The notes under the pieces: model-generated
Databases searched by the model: none
Seen by the model: the letters and a program-made list of their open reading frames with translations, nothing else
Told to the model about the DNA's origin: nothing
DNA from: JBGTSJ01 sp041940305
GTDB taxonomy: Bacteria; Planctomycetota; Planctomycetia; Planctomycetales; Planctomycetaceae
Reading direction: 5' to 3'
Length of the DNA stretch: 64,000 bases
Assembly (NCBI GenBank): GCA_041940305.1
Contig: JBGTSJ010000024.1
Coordinates: 1-64,000, forward strand
Translations under genes and position numbers: made by a program
Shown here: in pieces, positions 33,624 through 43,317 of the stretch
Numbering within the stretch: position 1 is the stretch's first letter
How the letters are laid out: each line of letters starts with the position of its first letter

Positions 33624-33934
33624 TAGTGGCGCTGCAGCATGCCGGGAAAAATGGTCGGACAGGAGTCTTTGGCCCTGTCGCAGACGATGACGAGGTGCTG
33701 CACCGCCTTTCGTCCCAGGAACTCCTCCACGTCCTTGGGACGCTGATGTGAAATGTCCACTCCATCCTCCTGCATGACCTCGACCGCAAGCGGATGCACG
33801 GCGTCCTTCGGCGACATGCCGGCGCTCAACGCGTTGAAGCGTTCGGCGGCGTAGTGGCGAAATTACCCCTCAGCCATCTGGCTGCGACAGGAGTTGCCTG
33901 TGCACAGAATCAGAATGTTCGGTTTGTCGGACAT
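33623..33934 (-). pseudogene. arsC: arsenate reductase (LMW-PTP type) remnant
   Basis: From ATG 33934 the frame reads the arsenate reductase P-loop (ILILCTGNSCRSQMAEG), then hits an in-frame TAA (33863-33865) after 23 codons. The same frame then continues with unmistakable ArsC sequence (FRHYAAERFNALSAGMSPKD, HPLAVEVMQEDGVDISHQRP, VCDRAKDSCPTIFPG). A Tyr or Phe codon normally stands where the TAA is, so one base change explains it. Homology ends at about 33623, before the usual WPFDDP segment, where a short tandem repeat begins. It is doubly disabled: early stop and missing C-terminus. It sits 20 bases downstream of the beta-propeller gene. A sequencing error could explain the stop, but not the truncation. 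Confidence 0.85.
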
Positions 33935-33954
33935 GAGTAAAGAGGGTGATGCGT

Positions 33955-35313
33955 TCAGGGGGACAGGTCGAAGCAGGCGAGTTCCTTCTCGTTGCGGAGC
34001 AGCAGACGGCCCTGGCTGAGCGCCGGCGCTGAGAAGCAACGTTCCCCATCGAACAGCGTGCGGGACGTCAGCGCCCGTTCGGTGCAGACGCGCGGATCCA
34101 GATCGATGGCCCCCAACTCGCCGAATTCGCCGAACATCAGGATGTGATCTCCGGCGATCAGTTGCGTGCTGCGCGCCAGGTCCGACTTCCAGCGCCACTG
34201 CAATTCGCCGGTCTGCAGTTCCACGCAGCGGAAGCTGCGGTCTACGGAATGCAGGCCGTAGACGAAGCCGTCCTGCACGAGCAGCGGGTTGTACTGGCTC
34301 GTCAGGGTCCGCTTGTCGTTCCACACTTCCGCGAACCGCTCATCCGGCGCCACCCGCAGACAGGCCGAGCCCGCGCCGTAGACGCTGATGAGCACCAGGT
34401 CGTTTGAGACGACGGGCGTGACGGCGTTGTACGCGTCGGGAATCCTGGACGTATACGGGAACTCATCAAGGACACGTCCGTCACGCGGGTCCAGCAGCAC
34501 CAGTCCGTCGCCGGTCAGGACCAGGACGCGCTTGCGGCCATGAAGCATGATCGGCACCGGCGTGGCGAAGCTCGGTCCATGGCTGGTTGAGCGCCAGCGT
34601 AGACGTCCATCGCTCAGGTCGAACGCGATGATCCCCGAGTCGGGGACGTCCCCTCCGACATTGAGGATGACCAGATCTCCCCAGATCAGCGGACTGTGGC
34701 CGGCTCCGAATACGTCGGGCCGCACGTCAAACTCGGCGGCCGTGTCACACTGCCAGAGCAGGTCTCCAGTGGCGAGTTGCAGGCAATGCAACTGTCCCTG
34801 GGCTCCGAGCGTGACGAGGCGGCTTCCATCGGAGGCCGGAGTGCTGTACGGACCGTGGGTGTAATGCGAACCGCAGACGAACGTGGTGGGATAGCGGAAC
34901 TCCCAGAGCGTTTGCGCCGATTGCACGTCGATGCACGAGACCAGTTCCTCGTCGCCCAGCCGGTGCAGAACAACGGCGCAATCGTCCACGATGATCGGCG
35001 AACTGTAGCCGGCGCCCACGGCGATGCGCCATTGCTCCGGCGGCCCGTCGTTGGGCCAGTCCACGCTGATCGCATCGGCCGAGCGGTTGTCGTGCCCGGG
35101 GCCGAACAGGTTGGGCCATGAGTCGTGCAGGGGCGGGCGCGAGGGCGCGTCCGTTGGATGGTGCGTCTCAGCGACTCTGGGGGGCGAGTTCGCATCCGGC
35201 GAGAAGGGACGCACCGCCATCGCTAACGAGATCAGCGCCGTCGCCGCAACGAGCGCCAGCGCGACCATAACGATTCGACCAGGGCGGGGCAGCACTCGTG
35301 ACACGTTCTGCAT
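33955..35313 (-). CDS. membrane-anchored PQQ-like beta-propeller protein
   Basis: A 452-residue protein with an N-terminal TM or signal anchor (IVMVALALVAATALISLAMA) and a seven- to eight-bladed PQQ_2-type propeller. Recurrent blade motifs are SPIIVDDCAVVLHRLGDEEL, LHCLQLATGDLLWQCD, ELQTGELQWRWKSDL and ITEPGD-like turns. FGPGHDNRSADAISVDWP at the start is the WxxxxGP-type opening of planctomycete outer-membrane-biogenesis-like or PQQ proteins. No catalytic residues identify it as a dehydrogenase. A broken arsC follows it. Confidence 0.85.
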   Translation of the reverse strand: MQNVSRVLPRPGRIVMVALALVAATALISLAMAVRPFSPDANSPPRVAETHHPTDAPSRPPLHDSWPNLFGPGHDNRSADAISVDWPNDGPPEQWRIAVGAGYSSPIIVDDCAVVLHRLGDEELVSCIDVQSAQTLWEFRYPTTFVCGSHYTHGPYSTPASDGSRLVTLGAQGQLHCLQLATGDLLWQCDTAAEFDVRPDVFGAGHSPLIWGDLVILNVGGDVPDSGIIAFDLSDGRLRWRSTSHGPSFATPVPIMLHGRKRVLVLTGDGLVLLDPRDGRVLDEFPYTSRIPDAYNAVTPVVSNDLVLISVYGAGSACLRVAPDERFAEVWNDKRTLTSQYNPLLVQDGFVYGLHSVDRSFRCVELQTGELQWRWKSDLARSTQLIAGDHILMFGEFGELGAIDLDPRVCTERALTSRTLFDGERCFSAPALSQGRLLLRNEKELACFDLSP

Positions 35314-35765
35314 CGACTGTTCCGTGAAGCCTGACCAACGTCCGACAACCCGTGACGCTACGGGGCGCGCGTTAATACTGCGCGAAGATTCGATGAAGAC
35401 GAGCCCGGTTGCACAAAGGCCCCTCGATTAACGGCGTTCTCGTCGCATCGCGCGTCGCGTGTTTCAACAGCAATTCAACTTACTTTCATTCTTCATTCAC
35501 AATTGCCGCTTAGCATCCCCCGCGTCGTGAGGCGGCAGTGGCTCCCTGAGCGTCGAGTCGTACTCGTCCTGCACACCAGCATGGTTCACCGCCGGAAAGG
35601 GGGAGGCAGCACCGGACTTATTCTGACATTGCTGATCGAACGCCGGCTGTCGCCGTGGCGTTCGATGACTGAAGGGTGGGGGGGGGCAAGCGTCCCTCGA
35701 GCGGCCGAGTGCGGTGTTCGCACGGCTGCTGAGTGTTGTAACGGAATCATCAAAGGAGAGACTGA
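35314..35765. other. intergenic region with divergent promoters
   Basis: 452 bases between divergent genes. An AT-richer patch lies at about 35459-35520. A 10-base-stem hairpin is at 35635-35666 and a strong ribosome-binding site (AAAGGAGAG) precedes the downstream ATG. No gene is credible here. Confidence 0.6.
35635..35666. promoter_or_regulatory. leader hairpin upstream of DUF1559 gene
   Basis: ATCGAACGCC and GGCGTTCGAT are perfect 10-base arms around a 12-base loop, about 100 bases ahead of the start. It could be an operator or an mRNA leader structure. Confidence 0.4.
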
Positions 35766-37058
35766 ATGACACGTTCGCGAATTCGCCGGCCGTCGCCGGC
35801 GCGCAAGGGTTTCACGCTGATCGAGCTGCTGGTGGTGATCGCGATCATCGCGATCCTCGCCGCACTGTTGATCCCGGCCGTGCAGAAGGCCCGGGAAGCA
35901 GCCCGCAACACGCAGTGCAAGAATAACCTGCGTCAGTTCGGCATCGCCTTCTTCACCTTTGCCGATTCGGATCCGACCGAGCGGCTGTGCACCGGCGCCT
36001 ATGACTACAAGCGCGACGGCTGCCCGGACACCTACGGGTGGGTCGCCGACATCGTCAACCTCGGCGCCGGCAACCCGATCCAGCAGTTGTGCCCCTCGAA
36101 CCCGCTGTCGGGTTCGGAGAAGTACAATGACATGATCGGCCTCGTCCCGACGTCGGGCAGCGGCGATCTGCCGGGCGAACTGTTCGGCCGGCTGAGCGAA
36201 GGGGGATGCGGCGCCGGCGTGGACTGGACCGCATCGGGTACGGGCGGCACCGCACCGCGCGTCCTGGAAGTCACCCGCATGCTGGAGCAGGGCTACGGCA
36301 CCAACTATGCCGCCAGCTGGTTCCTGGTTCGCGGCGACCTGAAGCTGATGAACATCACCGGCAACCATGCCATCGTCCACGGCACGGACCTCACCGTTCC
36401 GCCGGACGGCACGTATGAGAAGTACGACGCCAAGGGCCTGGGAGGCACGACCGGCGGGATGTCGATCGCGCTGCTGACGACCAGCAAGATTCCTTCGAGC
36501 AGCATCCCGCTGATGGGCTGTGCGGCCCCCGGCGACTCGAACGAAGCCGTGTTGAGCACCACGATCCCCGGCTTCCACACCTCCGGCGAACGACTGGTTG
36601 AGTCGTTCAACGACGGCCCGGCTCACTGGAACGGTTCGAAGATCACACTGCTGGGTCAGACGCACATCATCGTCGCCGGCGATTCGACGACCCAGGCGGC
36701 CTTCAAGGACGACATCATCCCCTCCTCCAGCCTGCCGGCGGACGGCGTCGGCGCCGCGGGCAACACGACCCACGGTGGTGAGGACGGACTGCTGTGGCTA
36801 CAGGACACCCGCGACTGGTTCGCCGTTCACGGCGGCGGAAACAAGGCGTCGGTCAACCTGCTGATGGCCGACGGCAGCGTGAAGCAGGTCATCGACAAGA
36901 ATGCGGACGGCTTCCTGAATCCGGGATTCCCGATCGAGAAGGGTGTCGCGGACCAGAATGACGGCTTCCTCGATAACACCGTCGAGCTTGAGCCGTTCGA
37001 AGTCTACAGCGGTCCGAGCATCTCGCGTGCCTTCGTGACGAAGGGCAAGTTCGAGTAA
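35766..37058 (+). CDS. DUF1559 pseudopilin-like protein
   Basis: A 430-residue protein of the large planctomycete DUF1559 family. It starts with a type IV pilin/pseudopilin-type prepilin signal: a basic leader, then [20 protein letters not shown] with the cleavage site before Phe, followed by [19 protein letters not shown] typical of the family. The globular C-terminal domain (about 50-430) includes the family signature [20 protein letters not shown] (H-x-G-x-x-N-x-x-x-x-DGSV). AAAGGAGAG precedes the ATG. Export and assembly would use a type II secretion-like system not present here; the function is unknown. Confidence 0.94.
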   Translation: MTRSRIRRPSPARKGFTLIELLVVIAIIAILAALLIPAVQKAREAARNTQCKNNLRQFGIAFFTFADSDPTERLCTGAYDYKRDGCPDTYGWVADIVNLGAGNPIQQLCPSNPLSGSEKYNDMIGLVPTSGSGDLPGELFGRLSEGGCGAGVDWTASGTGGTAPRVLEVTRMLEQGYGTNYAASWFLVRGDLKLMNITGNHAIVHGTDLTVPPDGTYEKYDAKGLGGTTGGMSIALLTTSKIPSSSIPLMGCAAPGDSNEAVLSTTIPGFHTSGERLVESFNDGPAHWNGSKITLLGQTHIIVAGDSTTQAAFKDDIIPSSSLPADGVGAAGNTTHGGEDGLLWLQDTRDWFAVHGGGNKASVNLLMADGSVKQVIDKNADGFLNPGFPIEKGVADQNDGFLDNTVELEPFEVYSGPSISRAFVTKGKFE

Positions 37059-37135
37059 GCCGTGACTCCGATTCCCGGCCGCCGGGCCAACCGGCACGGC
37101 GGCCCGCTTTGACAACTCCGGCCGTCGGGTGAAGC

Positions 37136-37164
37136 CACCGGTTTCGCCCGATGCCGGTGTTTTG
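37136..37164 (+). terminator. possible terminator after DUF1559 gene
   Basis: A six-base stem (CACCGG/CCGGTG) with an inner TCGCCCGA stretch is followed by TTTT, between the DUF1559 stop and the next start. Weak. Confidence 0.35.
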
Positions 37165-37196
37165 GTATCTGACGGCGAGAGTAAGGACGTTACAGA

Positions 37197-40100
37197 ATGC
37201 CAGCAATCACCGGCGTGAGCGCGACCTGCCCCCAGTGCGGCGCCATCGTGCAGCCGGCCATGGCGCGCTGTCGAAGCTGCGGGCACGTGCTGACCGGTGA
37301 GAGTCCCCAAATGCGGATCGCTCCCGGACAGTCCGCAGGATCGTCCGGAGGCATCACCCATCCGAACGGGCCTGCCGTCGTCCTGGCGGCGGCGGCGGGT
37401 GAGTCGCGAGTGGACGACTCGCTCGGGACATTCGACCTCGATGCGATGCTGCAGGAGGCAGCCACGGCCGGGCATGTCCAATCCGGGGCAGAACCGGGTG
37501 AGCCTGCCGCCGCTACAGACACGGCGAGTGAGATCGAATCATTGACTCCGCGCCCGCCGACCGCGCGGGCCGCCGTACAGGGAACGTCACCGATCGATAC
37601 TTCACCGGCGGAGCCCGTCGTCGAAGATCAGGATGATCGAATCCGTACGCAGTGCGGGCATTGCGGCCGCGACGTCCGCGGGCCGAAGCTGCTGAGCGGG
37701 AAACGAGTGAAGTGCCCGACGTGCGGCGAATCCGTCGTGCTGCCGGGCGAAACGGAGCATACGAGTTCGACACATAGTCCGGCCTCAGGATTAAGGCTCG
37801 ATCGGAGCTCCGCGGCGACGCTGCTGAAGGAAGCGGTGCAGGCAGCACTGTCATTGCCGCCGCGAGCGGACCAGACCCCCGACCGACCACACACGCTCCG
37901 CTCCCGCGACCTGCGGGGCGTGCGGAAGGCCTTGGCCAGGGTCACCGAACCCCATCATCGGCGCGACGCCGCGCTGCAGATCGCGCGCGGATGGCTGGAG
38001 CGGCTGATCGACTCAGGTGACCCGCGGGGCCCCGAGATCCTGCTGGCGGTGCTGGAGCAGCTTCCGGACGCATTGCAATGCGTGGCCTTGCGGGGGCTGG
38101 GACGCCTGCCGTCCCCCGAGGCTCTCGGCCCATTGCTGCGTGTCCTGCCCGAAGGGATTGAGCCGGTCGTCGCAGCGGCGGTCGACGGTCTGGGAGAGCT
38201 TGGCGATCCGCGCGCGGCGGGACCGCTGGCGGTGCTGGCGGCCGGGAACCCGGATCAGCGGCGGCGAGCGCTGGAAGCGCTGACACAACTTGGTCCTGCT
38301 GCTCTGACGCCATTGAATCACCTGGCGGCTCCCGAACGCCCGGCCGCGGTTCGTGAAGTCGCCGCGGAATCGTTCGGTCGCATTCGGGACCCTCGGGCTG
38401 CCGCACCGCTGTCCCGGCTGGCTAAGGATATTGAGCCGGAAGTGCGCAAGGCGGCCATGAATGCGTTGGCCACTTTGGGGCATCGTTCGGTGGTCAAGCC
38501 GTTGGTCGCGGGACTGACGGATAAGGACGAGGAGGTCCGGTTCGCGGCGGTCCGCGGCCTGGCAGAGAATCCGGACCATCGCGCGGCACCGTTTCTGGTA
38601 AAGCAGTTGCAGGATCCCAGCCGCGACATTCGTATCGAATGCATCCATGCTCTCGGTCTATGTGGCGAAGCGGAGCACGCCACCGTTCTCACGGCGTGGC
38701 TTGAGTGCGGTGATACCGAAGCCGAGCTGGCTGCCGTAGAGGCCGTCGCACGGCTGGGAGATCGGACGGCGCTACCGCGGCTGTTGGAGATGCTGCAGCA
38801 GGCGATCGGGACGGGGTCGGATGAACGCTGGGCGTGCCGTATCATTGACGCGCTGCGCCGGTTGAAGGACGAGCGCGCCGTGCTGCCGCTGATCGAGCAC
38901 TTGTGCAGTCGTTCCGATCGCGTGCGGACACGGGCCGCGGAGGCGCTGGGCTCGATCGGTGACTCGACCGCGCTGGAACCGCTGATGGATCGCTTCAGCC
39001 AGGAGCCGTCGGTGACGGCGCAGGCGGCGATCGTCAAGTCGCTGGGCGAACTGAAGGACTCCGCCGCGTTGCCCGCGCTGCGGCAGGCACTCGAGAAATC
39101 CGATCCGGTGCGTTGCAAGGCGGTGGCCGCTGTGGCCGAACTGGGCGGGCCCGATGCGACCCGGCTGATCCTGGAGCAGTTGGAGCATCCTTCAGGCCCT
39201 GTGCGGTACCAGGCTGCGACTGCACTGGGGCGCATCGGCTCGGCAACGGCGATCCCGCATCTGGAACGCCTGGCAGGCGACGCGGACGACATGGTGCGGC
39301 GCGCGGCCGTTAAGTCGCTGCGGGAGCTGGGGGACGACCGGACGGAGAGTGCGCTTTCGACGAAATACCGGAGGCCCGCCACCGCACCGAAGGCCACTGC
39401 ACCCCTGACGCACAAGCCGCCGCGCCCTGCGAGGGATTGGCGGTCGCTGATCCCGAACTCCGTGTATGGGCTAGCGACGGGAAGCCAGTTGGCGGCGATC
39501 GGCGGCGGACTGCTGGCGCTGCTGCTGGTGGCGGCGGGAGCCATTGTGTGGAGTCCGTTCTCCGGCGGCGGCGACCGGATGGTGCCGCGCGGCTTCGTGG
39601 AGAGCCTGTCGTTCTCGAAGGAGGGGATAATACTGCTGGCCGGACGCGGTTACGGCCGGATCGAGAAGTGGAACGTCGCGGACGAGTCATTTGACGAGAC
39701 CCTGGACTTCGCCACGGCACAGCTGGTGGCGCAGGATGCCAACGGACGCTATCTCGTCGCGGGGGACGGGAACGGCAGTGGTCTGTACGACCTGTCCAAC
39801 GGTCAGCGGGTCGTCGAGGAGACCGGGATCAAGTCGTTGACGGTCAACCGGGCGCAGACCCGGGCCGCCAGCGAGGCGGTCGACGGCCGCGTGATCGTGT
39901 GGAACCTGGAAAGCGGCATGATCGATGCGTCGCTCGAATTCGACAGTCCCACGACGTCGGCATTCGCCGTGTCGCCCGACGGAGCATTGTGCGTGGTGGG
40001 GACATCGGACGGGCGGCTGATCATCATCGACATGCAACAGGGTTCGGTGCTGCACGAACACGCCCTTCCTCAGAGTGCAGCCGTCACCGGGCTTGGATTC

Positions 40101-40454
40101 AACGACGATATGACGATGCTGGCTGTCGGCACGTCCGGAGGGGAGATCCATCTCTGGCCCCCCGCGTCCGCCCGTCCTCAGCAGACGCTGACGGCCAGCT
40201 TTCCGGAGGCGGTCAAAGCGGTGGCCTTTCTGGATGCAAACCGCCTCCTGGCATTGCGAGGACTGAGTATCGACGTCTGGGACATCGCCGCTAACAGTGC
40301 GCGGACGATCGCCGTGCCGCTGGAAACGGCGAACGCCTTCGCCGTGGACGGGAGCGGCAATCGGGTCGCGGTCGGCTCGTCGGAGGAGTCGGCCATCATG
40401 GTGCTGGACGTCAAGTCGGGAGAAACGCTCGCCGAACTCGACCTGGTGCTGTAG
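37197..40454 (+). CDS. zinc-ribbon, HEAT-repeat and WD40 membrane protein
   Basis: A 1085-residue multidomain protein. Two zinc ribbons come first: CPQCGAIV with CRSCGHVL (about 10-28), then CGHCGRDVRG with CPTCGESV (about 150-178). A long array of HEAT/PBS-lyase-type repeats occupies about 240-720 (for example DPRAAAPLSRLAKDIEPEVRK, and LGRIGSATAIPHLERLAGD). A TM helix follows at about 765-785 (LAAIGGGLLALLLVAAGAIVW). The C-terminal third (about 800-1085) is a WD40-type propeller (NLESGMIDASLEFDSPTTSA, MLAVGTSGGEIHLWPPA). It is probably a scaffold spanning the membrane. Function unknown. Confidence 0.88.
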   Translation: MPAITGVSATCPQCGAIVQPAMARCRSCGHVLTGESPQMRIAPGQSAGSSGGITHPNGPAVVLAAAAGESRVDDSLGTFDLDAMLQEAATAGHVQSGAEPGEPAAATDTASEIESLTPRPPTARAAVQGTSPIDTSPAEPVVEDQDDRIRTQCGHCGRDVRGPKLLSGKRVKCPTCGESVVLPGETEHTSSTHSPASGLRLDRSSAATLLKEAVQAALSLPPRADQTPDRPHTLRSRDLRGVRKALARVTEPHHRRDAALQIARGWLERLIDSGDPRGPEILLAVLEQLPDALQCVALRGLGRLPSPEALGPLLRVLPEGIEPVVAAAVDGLGELGDPRAAGPLAVLAAGNPDQRRRALEALTQLGPAALTPLNHLAAPERPAAVREVAAESFGRIRDPRAAAPLSRLAKDIEPEVRKAAMNALATLGHRSVVKPLVAGLTDKDEEVRFAAVRGLAENPDHRAAPFLVKQLQDPSRDIRIECIHALGLCGEAEHATVLTAWLECGDTEAELAAVEAVARLGDRTALPRLLEMLQQAIGTGSDERWACRIIDALRRLKDERAVLPLIEHLCSRSDRVRTRAAEALGSIGDSTALEPLMDRFSQEPSVTAQAAIVKSLGELKDSAALPALRQALEKSDPVRCKAVAAVAELGGPDATRLILEQLEHPSGPVRYQAATALGRIGSATAIPHLERLAGDADDMVRRAAVKSLRELGDDRTESALSTKYRRPATAPKATAPLTHKPPRPARDWRSLIPNSVYGLATGSQLAAIGGGLLALLLVAAGAIVWSPFSGGGDRMVPRGFVESLSFSKEGIILLAGRGYGRIEKWNVADESFDETLDFATAQLVAQDANGRYLVAGDGNGSGLYDLSNGQRVVEETGIKSLTVNRAQTRAASEAVDGRVIVWNLESGMIDASLEFDSPTTSAFAVSPDGALCVVGTSDGRLIIIDMQQGSVLHEHALPQSAAVTGLGFNDDMTMLAVGTSGGEIHLWPPASARPQQTLTASFPEAVKAVAFLDANRLLALRGLSIDVWDIAANSARTIAVPLETANAFAVDGSGNRVAVGSSEESAIMVLDVKSGETLAELDLVL

Positions 40455-40508
40455 CGCGCCAGACATCCCGTTGCGGAGGGACGGCGGGAACCTCCGTCAA
40501 AACCTGTC

Positions 40509-40584
40509 GACGGGGTCTATGACCCCGTCCGAAACAGCCGGGTCGTCCAGCTTTCACCCGCTCGCCCGGCCTCTCAGAGGCCGG
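40509..40584. terminator. two hairpins between convergent genes
   Basis: GACGGGGTC/GACCCCGTC (40509-40529, loop TAT) and CCGGCCTCT/AGAGGCCGG (40566-40584) lie in the 175-base spacer between the convergent stops at 40454 and 40630. Either could act as a terminator; no clear T run follows. Confidence 0.5.
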
Positions 40585-40629
40585 CTACAGAGGCTCGCCC
40601 GGCGATAGAGGTTTTAGCGGAGCCTCGGG

Positions 40630-41598
40630 TCATGTCCCGGAAAGCGGTACAGCGCACTTCCGGCGCGATGACTCCAGAACGGCCTGCGTGAAATCGAACA
40701 CCGGTCGCGCACAGGAGAAAGGGGCTGCGTTCGGGGTCTCACCTTGCAGCAACTCGATGAAACCAGCGATGGGATGCGAGTCCGGTTCAGCGTTTTCGAG
40801 GGGCTCAACGCGGTTGTTGCGCGCGATCCAGACGCGGCGATCGCGGATCATCAGGTCCGCTTCGGCGCAGTGGATGTGCAGGTCTTCGCCGAGGTACTGC
40901 GCGTGGCCGATGAAGTCCATGCAGAGGGGGACGTCGCCTTCGAGCACGGCGGAGACGGAGGTGACGACTTCCACCAGGCTGCCGCAGTTCCAGGAGCGGG
41001 CGAAGACCTCGACCGGATTGAGCCCGGTGACATGGAAGACGGCATCAATCTTGTGGCTGCCGGCGTCTCCGACGAAGCCTCCGATGTTGATCTGGGGATC
41101 ATCACGCCAGGTGCCGGCGATGGTGGGCTGCCAGTGTTCGACGTTGTGAGACGTCACGGCGCGGACCGGCCCCCAGCGGCCGGAGCGCACTTCGCGGCGG
41201 AGAGTGCGGTGCGTCGACCAGAACCGGCGCTGGTAGGCGAGCATCGCATGGGGTCCGCCCGCGGCGACGTCGGCGATCAGAGCTTCGATCCGTTCTCGGG
41301 ACTCCGCGAGCGGCTTCTCGCAGAGCACGTGCAGTCCGCGGGCGCGGCAGGCGCGGATCTGATCGAAGTGTGAAGTGGTGGGGGTGCAGATGACGGCGGC
41401 CGTGGCTCGACTGTGGTCGAGCAGAGCGTCGAGATCATCGAAGACGGCGGCGTCGCGCAACTGATCCTGCTGGAGACGGACGGCCGCGACGCGGTTGGCG
41501 TCGTAGAGGGCGACGATGCGGGCGCCTCCGTGCAGGAGAACCCGCTCGGCGTGAACGCGTCCCATGCGACCGCAGCCGATGATGGCCATTTGATGCAT
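40630..41598 (-). CDS. Gfo/Idh/MocA family oxidoreductase
   Basis: A 322-residue NAD(P)-dependent sugar or inositol dehydrogenase-type protein. The N-terminal Rossmann fold has IIGCGRMGRVHAERV and the family motif LCEKPLAESRE (the EKP Lys is catalytic). The C-terminal alpha/beta domain includes GGFVGDAGSHKIDAVFHVTG, where DAGSHKID carries the conserved Asp and His. The substrate is unknown. It is divergent from the HAD gene 79 bases away. Confidence 0.9.
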   Translation of the reverse strand: MHQMAIIGCGRMGRVHAERVLLHGGARIVALYDANRVAAVRLQQDQLRDAAVFDDLDALLDHSRATAAVICTPTTSHFDQIRACRARGLHVLCEKPLAESRERIEALIADVAAGGPHAMLAYQRRFWSTHRTLRREVRSGRWGPVRAVTSHNVEHWQPTIAGTWRDDPQINIGGFVGDAGSHKIDAVFHVTGLNPVEVFARSWNCGSLVEVVTSVSAVLEGDVPLCMDFIGHAQYLGEDLHIHCAEADLMIRDRRVWIARNNRVEPLENAEPDSHPIAGFIELLQGETPNAAPFSCARPVFDFTQAVLESSRRKCAVPLSGT

Positions 41599-41677
41599 AA
41601 CGGTGGGGCCGATTTCCGGAGATCAGAGGGTGGAGCAGTCCCTGTGCACATTGGAGCCCGACGCGTACACTTCGTCC

Positions 41678-42355
41678 ATGAAACACGTCTGTTTGTTTGA
41701 TATCGACGGCACGCTGCTGAGCACGGGCGGAGCAGGACAGCGGGCAATGGAGCGGGCGCTGGGAACGGCGTTCGGCCTGACGGATCTGGCCCATGACATT
41801 CCGGCGGCCGGCCGCACCGACCGGGCGATCACAGCCGACTTGTTTCGCCATCACCGTCTGGACGTATCGGCGGAACTTCAGCGGGTGTTTCTGGAGGCGT
41901 ATCTCCGGCATCTGCCGGAGACGCTGGCGGAGCTGCCGGGGCGGATTCTGCCGGGGATTGCCGCGCTGCTCGACCGGCTGGTGGAGCGCGGGGACGTGGC
42001 GCTGGGGCTGCTGACAGGGAATTACCGTCGCGGGGCCGATCTGAAGCTGCAGCACTACCGGCTGGATCATCACTTTCACTTTGGCGGGTTCGGCGACGAC
42101 CACTTCGACCGTGACGATGTGGCGCGTGTGGCATTGCGGGAGGCGTGCCGGCACCTGGACCGGGAGGTGTCTCCGGACCACATCTGCGTGATCGGCGATA
42201 CGCCGTCGGATGTGAAGTGCGCGCGGGCGATCGGCGCCCGCGCCGTGGCTGTGGCGACCGGGATGTATTCGCGAAGCGAACTGGAGGCGACGGACCCGGA
42301 TCATCTGTTTGACGACTTCTCCGATCCACGGGAGCTGCTGGAGGCACTTGTCTAA
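41678..42355 (+). CDS. HAD superfamily phosphatase
   Basis: A 225-residue HAD hydrolase of the phosphoglycolate-phosphatase-like group. Motif I FDIDGTLLST (nucleophile Asp), a four-helix cap (about 20-90), motif II region LLTGNYRR, and motif IV VIGDTPSDVKCARAIGA. Start ATG 41678 places the motif I Asp near residue 8; the frame upstream is open but without family sequence. The substrate cannot be predicted. Confidence 0.9.
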   Translation: MKHVCLFDIDGTLLSTGGAGQRAMERALGTAFGLTDLAHDIPAAGRTDRAITADLFRHHRLDVSAELQRVFLEAYLRHLPETLAELPGRILPGIAALLDRLVERGDVALGLLTGNYRRGADLKLQHYRLDHHFHFGGFGDDHFDRDDVARVALREACRHLDREVSPDHICVIGDTPSDVKCARAIGARAVAVATGMYSRSELEATDPDHLFDDFSDPRELLEALV

Positions 42356-42610
42356 AAGCACGATCGAAATCGGCGTCCTGGTCGACCGGACAGCGTCGGC
42401 GCTGGGACGATGCTGCGGGCGGAATCATTGCCGGCTGACAAGCGTTCATCCGCTGCTTGACGACGTTCGGCCGGCAGTGGTACAAGGAATGGGCTGCAGC
42501 AGCTCTACCAGTGGAGCTTCCCCGTTCCATGCAGGAGCGTGAGTCGGCGGATTTCGGAGGGCCGTTTGCCCCCTGGAGCGGAAGCGCGCTCGCGTTGTCG
42601 TTGTTCGTTT

Positions 42611-43294
42611 ATGGCTCACGTTACGTTTCAAATTCTGGACGGACTCGAGCGGGGTGAGATCCTGCGGGATCTGCCGACGCCGGTCAGCATCGGCCGGGAG
42701 GAGGACAATCAGGTTCGGCTGAACGATGAGCGCGTCAGTCGTTTTCATGCGAAGGTGCAGGAGGACGACGGACGGATCATTCTGACGGACCTGGAGAGCA
42801 CAAACGGGACGCGGGTGAACGGGCACGCGGTGAAGATGCGCGTCCTGCAGCTGGGCGACCAGGTGCTGATCGGCCGCTGCCTGCTGTTGTACGGCAGCCC
42901 GGAGGAGATCGCGGCGAGATCCCGCAACGGTCAGCATCGCCAGCAGTGGCCCCAGGGGGATCAGACGGTGGCATCGCGGCCCGATTCGGAGGCGGGTCTC
43001 GAACCTCCGTTCCCGGATGATGACGAGTTGACCGAGGATCCGTTTCCGCACGGTCCGCCGGAGTTGCCGCAGCATCTTTCAGCCGTGCAGGCGGCGCAGC
43101 TCTCTGACCTGTGCTCGTACGTGCACTCCCGGATCCTGCGCGTGCTGCTCTCGGCCGAGGAGGAGGTCGGCGCGCAGCCCGGGGACGAACACGAGCGGAT
43201 GATGATTACGCCGGAAGCCTGGCACGAGCTGCAGCAGCTGCAGATGCAGTTGTCGACGTATCTGAAGGGGATTGCCGATCCGACGGCGTCCTGA
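42611..43294 (+). CDS. FHA domain protein
   Basis: A 227-residue cytoplasmic protein with an N-terminal forkhead-associated phosphothreonine-binding domain (about 3-95): PVSIGREEDNQVRLND, RVSRFHAKV, LESTNGTRVNG contain the conserved G-R, S-R-x-H and N-G residues. The rest is acidic and unstructured-looking (about 100-165), then a helical C-terminal region (DLCSYVHSRILRVLLSAEEE). It is probably a reader of Ser/Thr kinase signalling, which is abundant in planctomycetes. ATG 42611 fits the domain start. Confidence 0.88.
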   Translation: MAHVTFQILDGLERGEILRDLPTPVSIGREEDNQVRLNDERVSRFHAKVQEDDGRIILTDLESTNGTRVNGHAVKMRVLQLGDQVLIGRCLLLYGSPEEIAARSRNGQHRQQWPQGDQTVASRPDSEAGLEPPFPDDDELTEDPFPHGPPELPQHLSAVQAAQLSDLCSYVHSRILRVLLSAEEEVGAQPGDEHERMMITPEAWHELQQLQMQLSTYLKGIADPTAS

Positions 43295-43317
43295 GTCGGC
43301 AGCCGATGCACGGCGGC

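Noticed and set aside
33863..33865. Recoding or readthrough of the in-frame TAA in the arsC remnant
   Set aside because: No recoding signal is visible and the gene also lacks its C-terminal segment, so loss of function is simpler.
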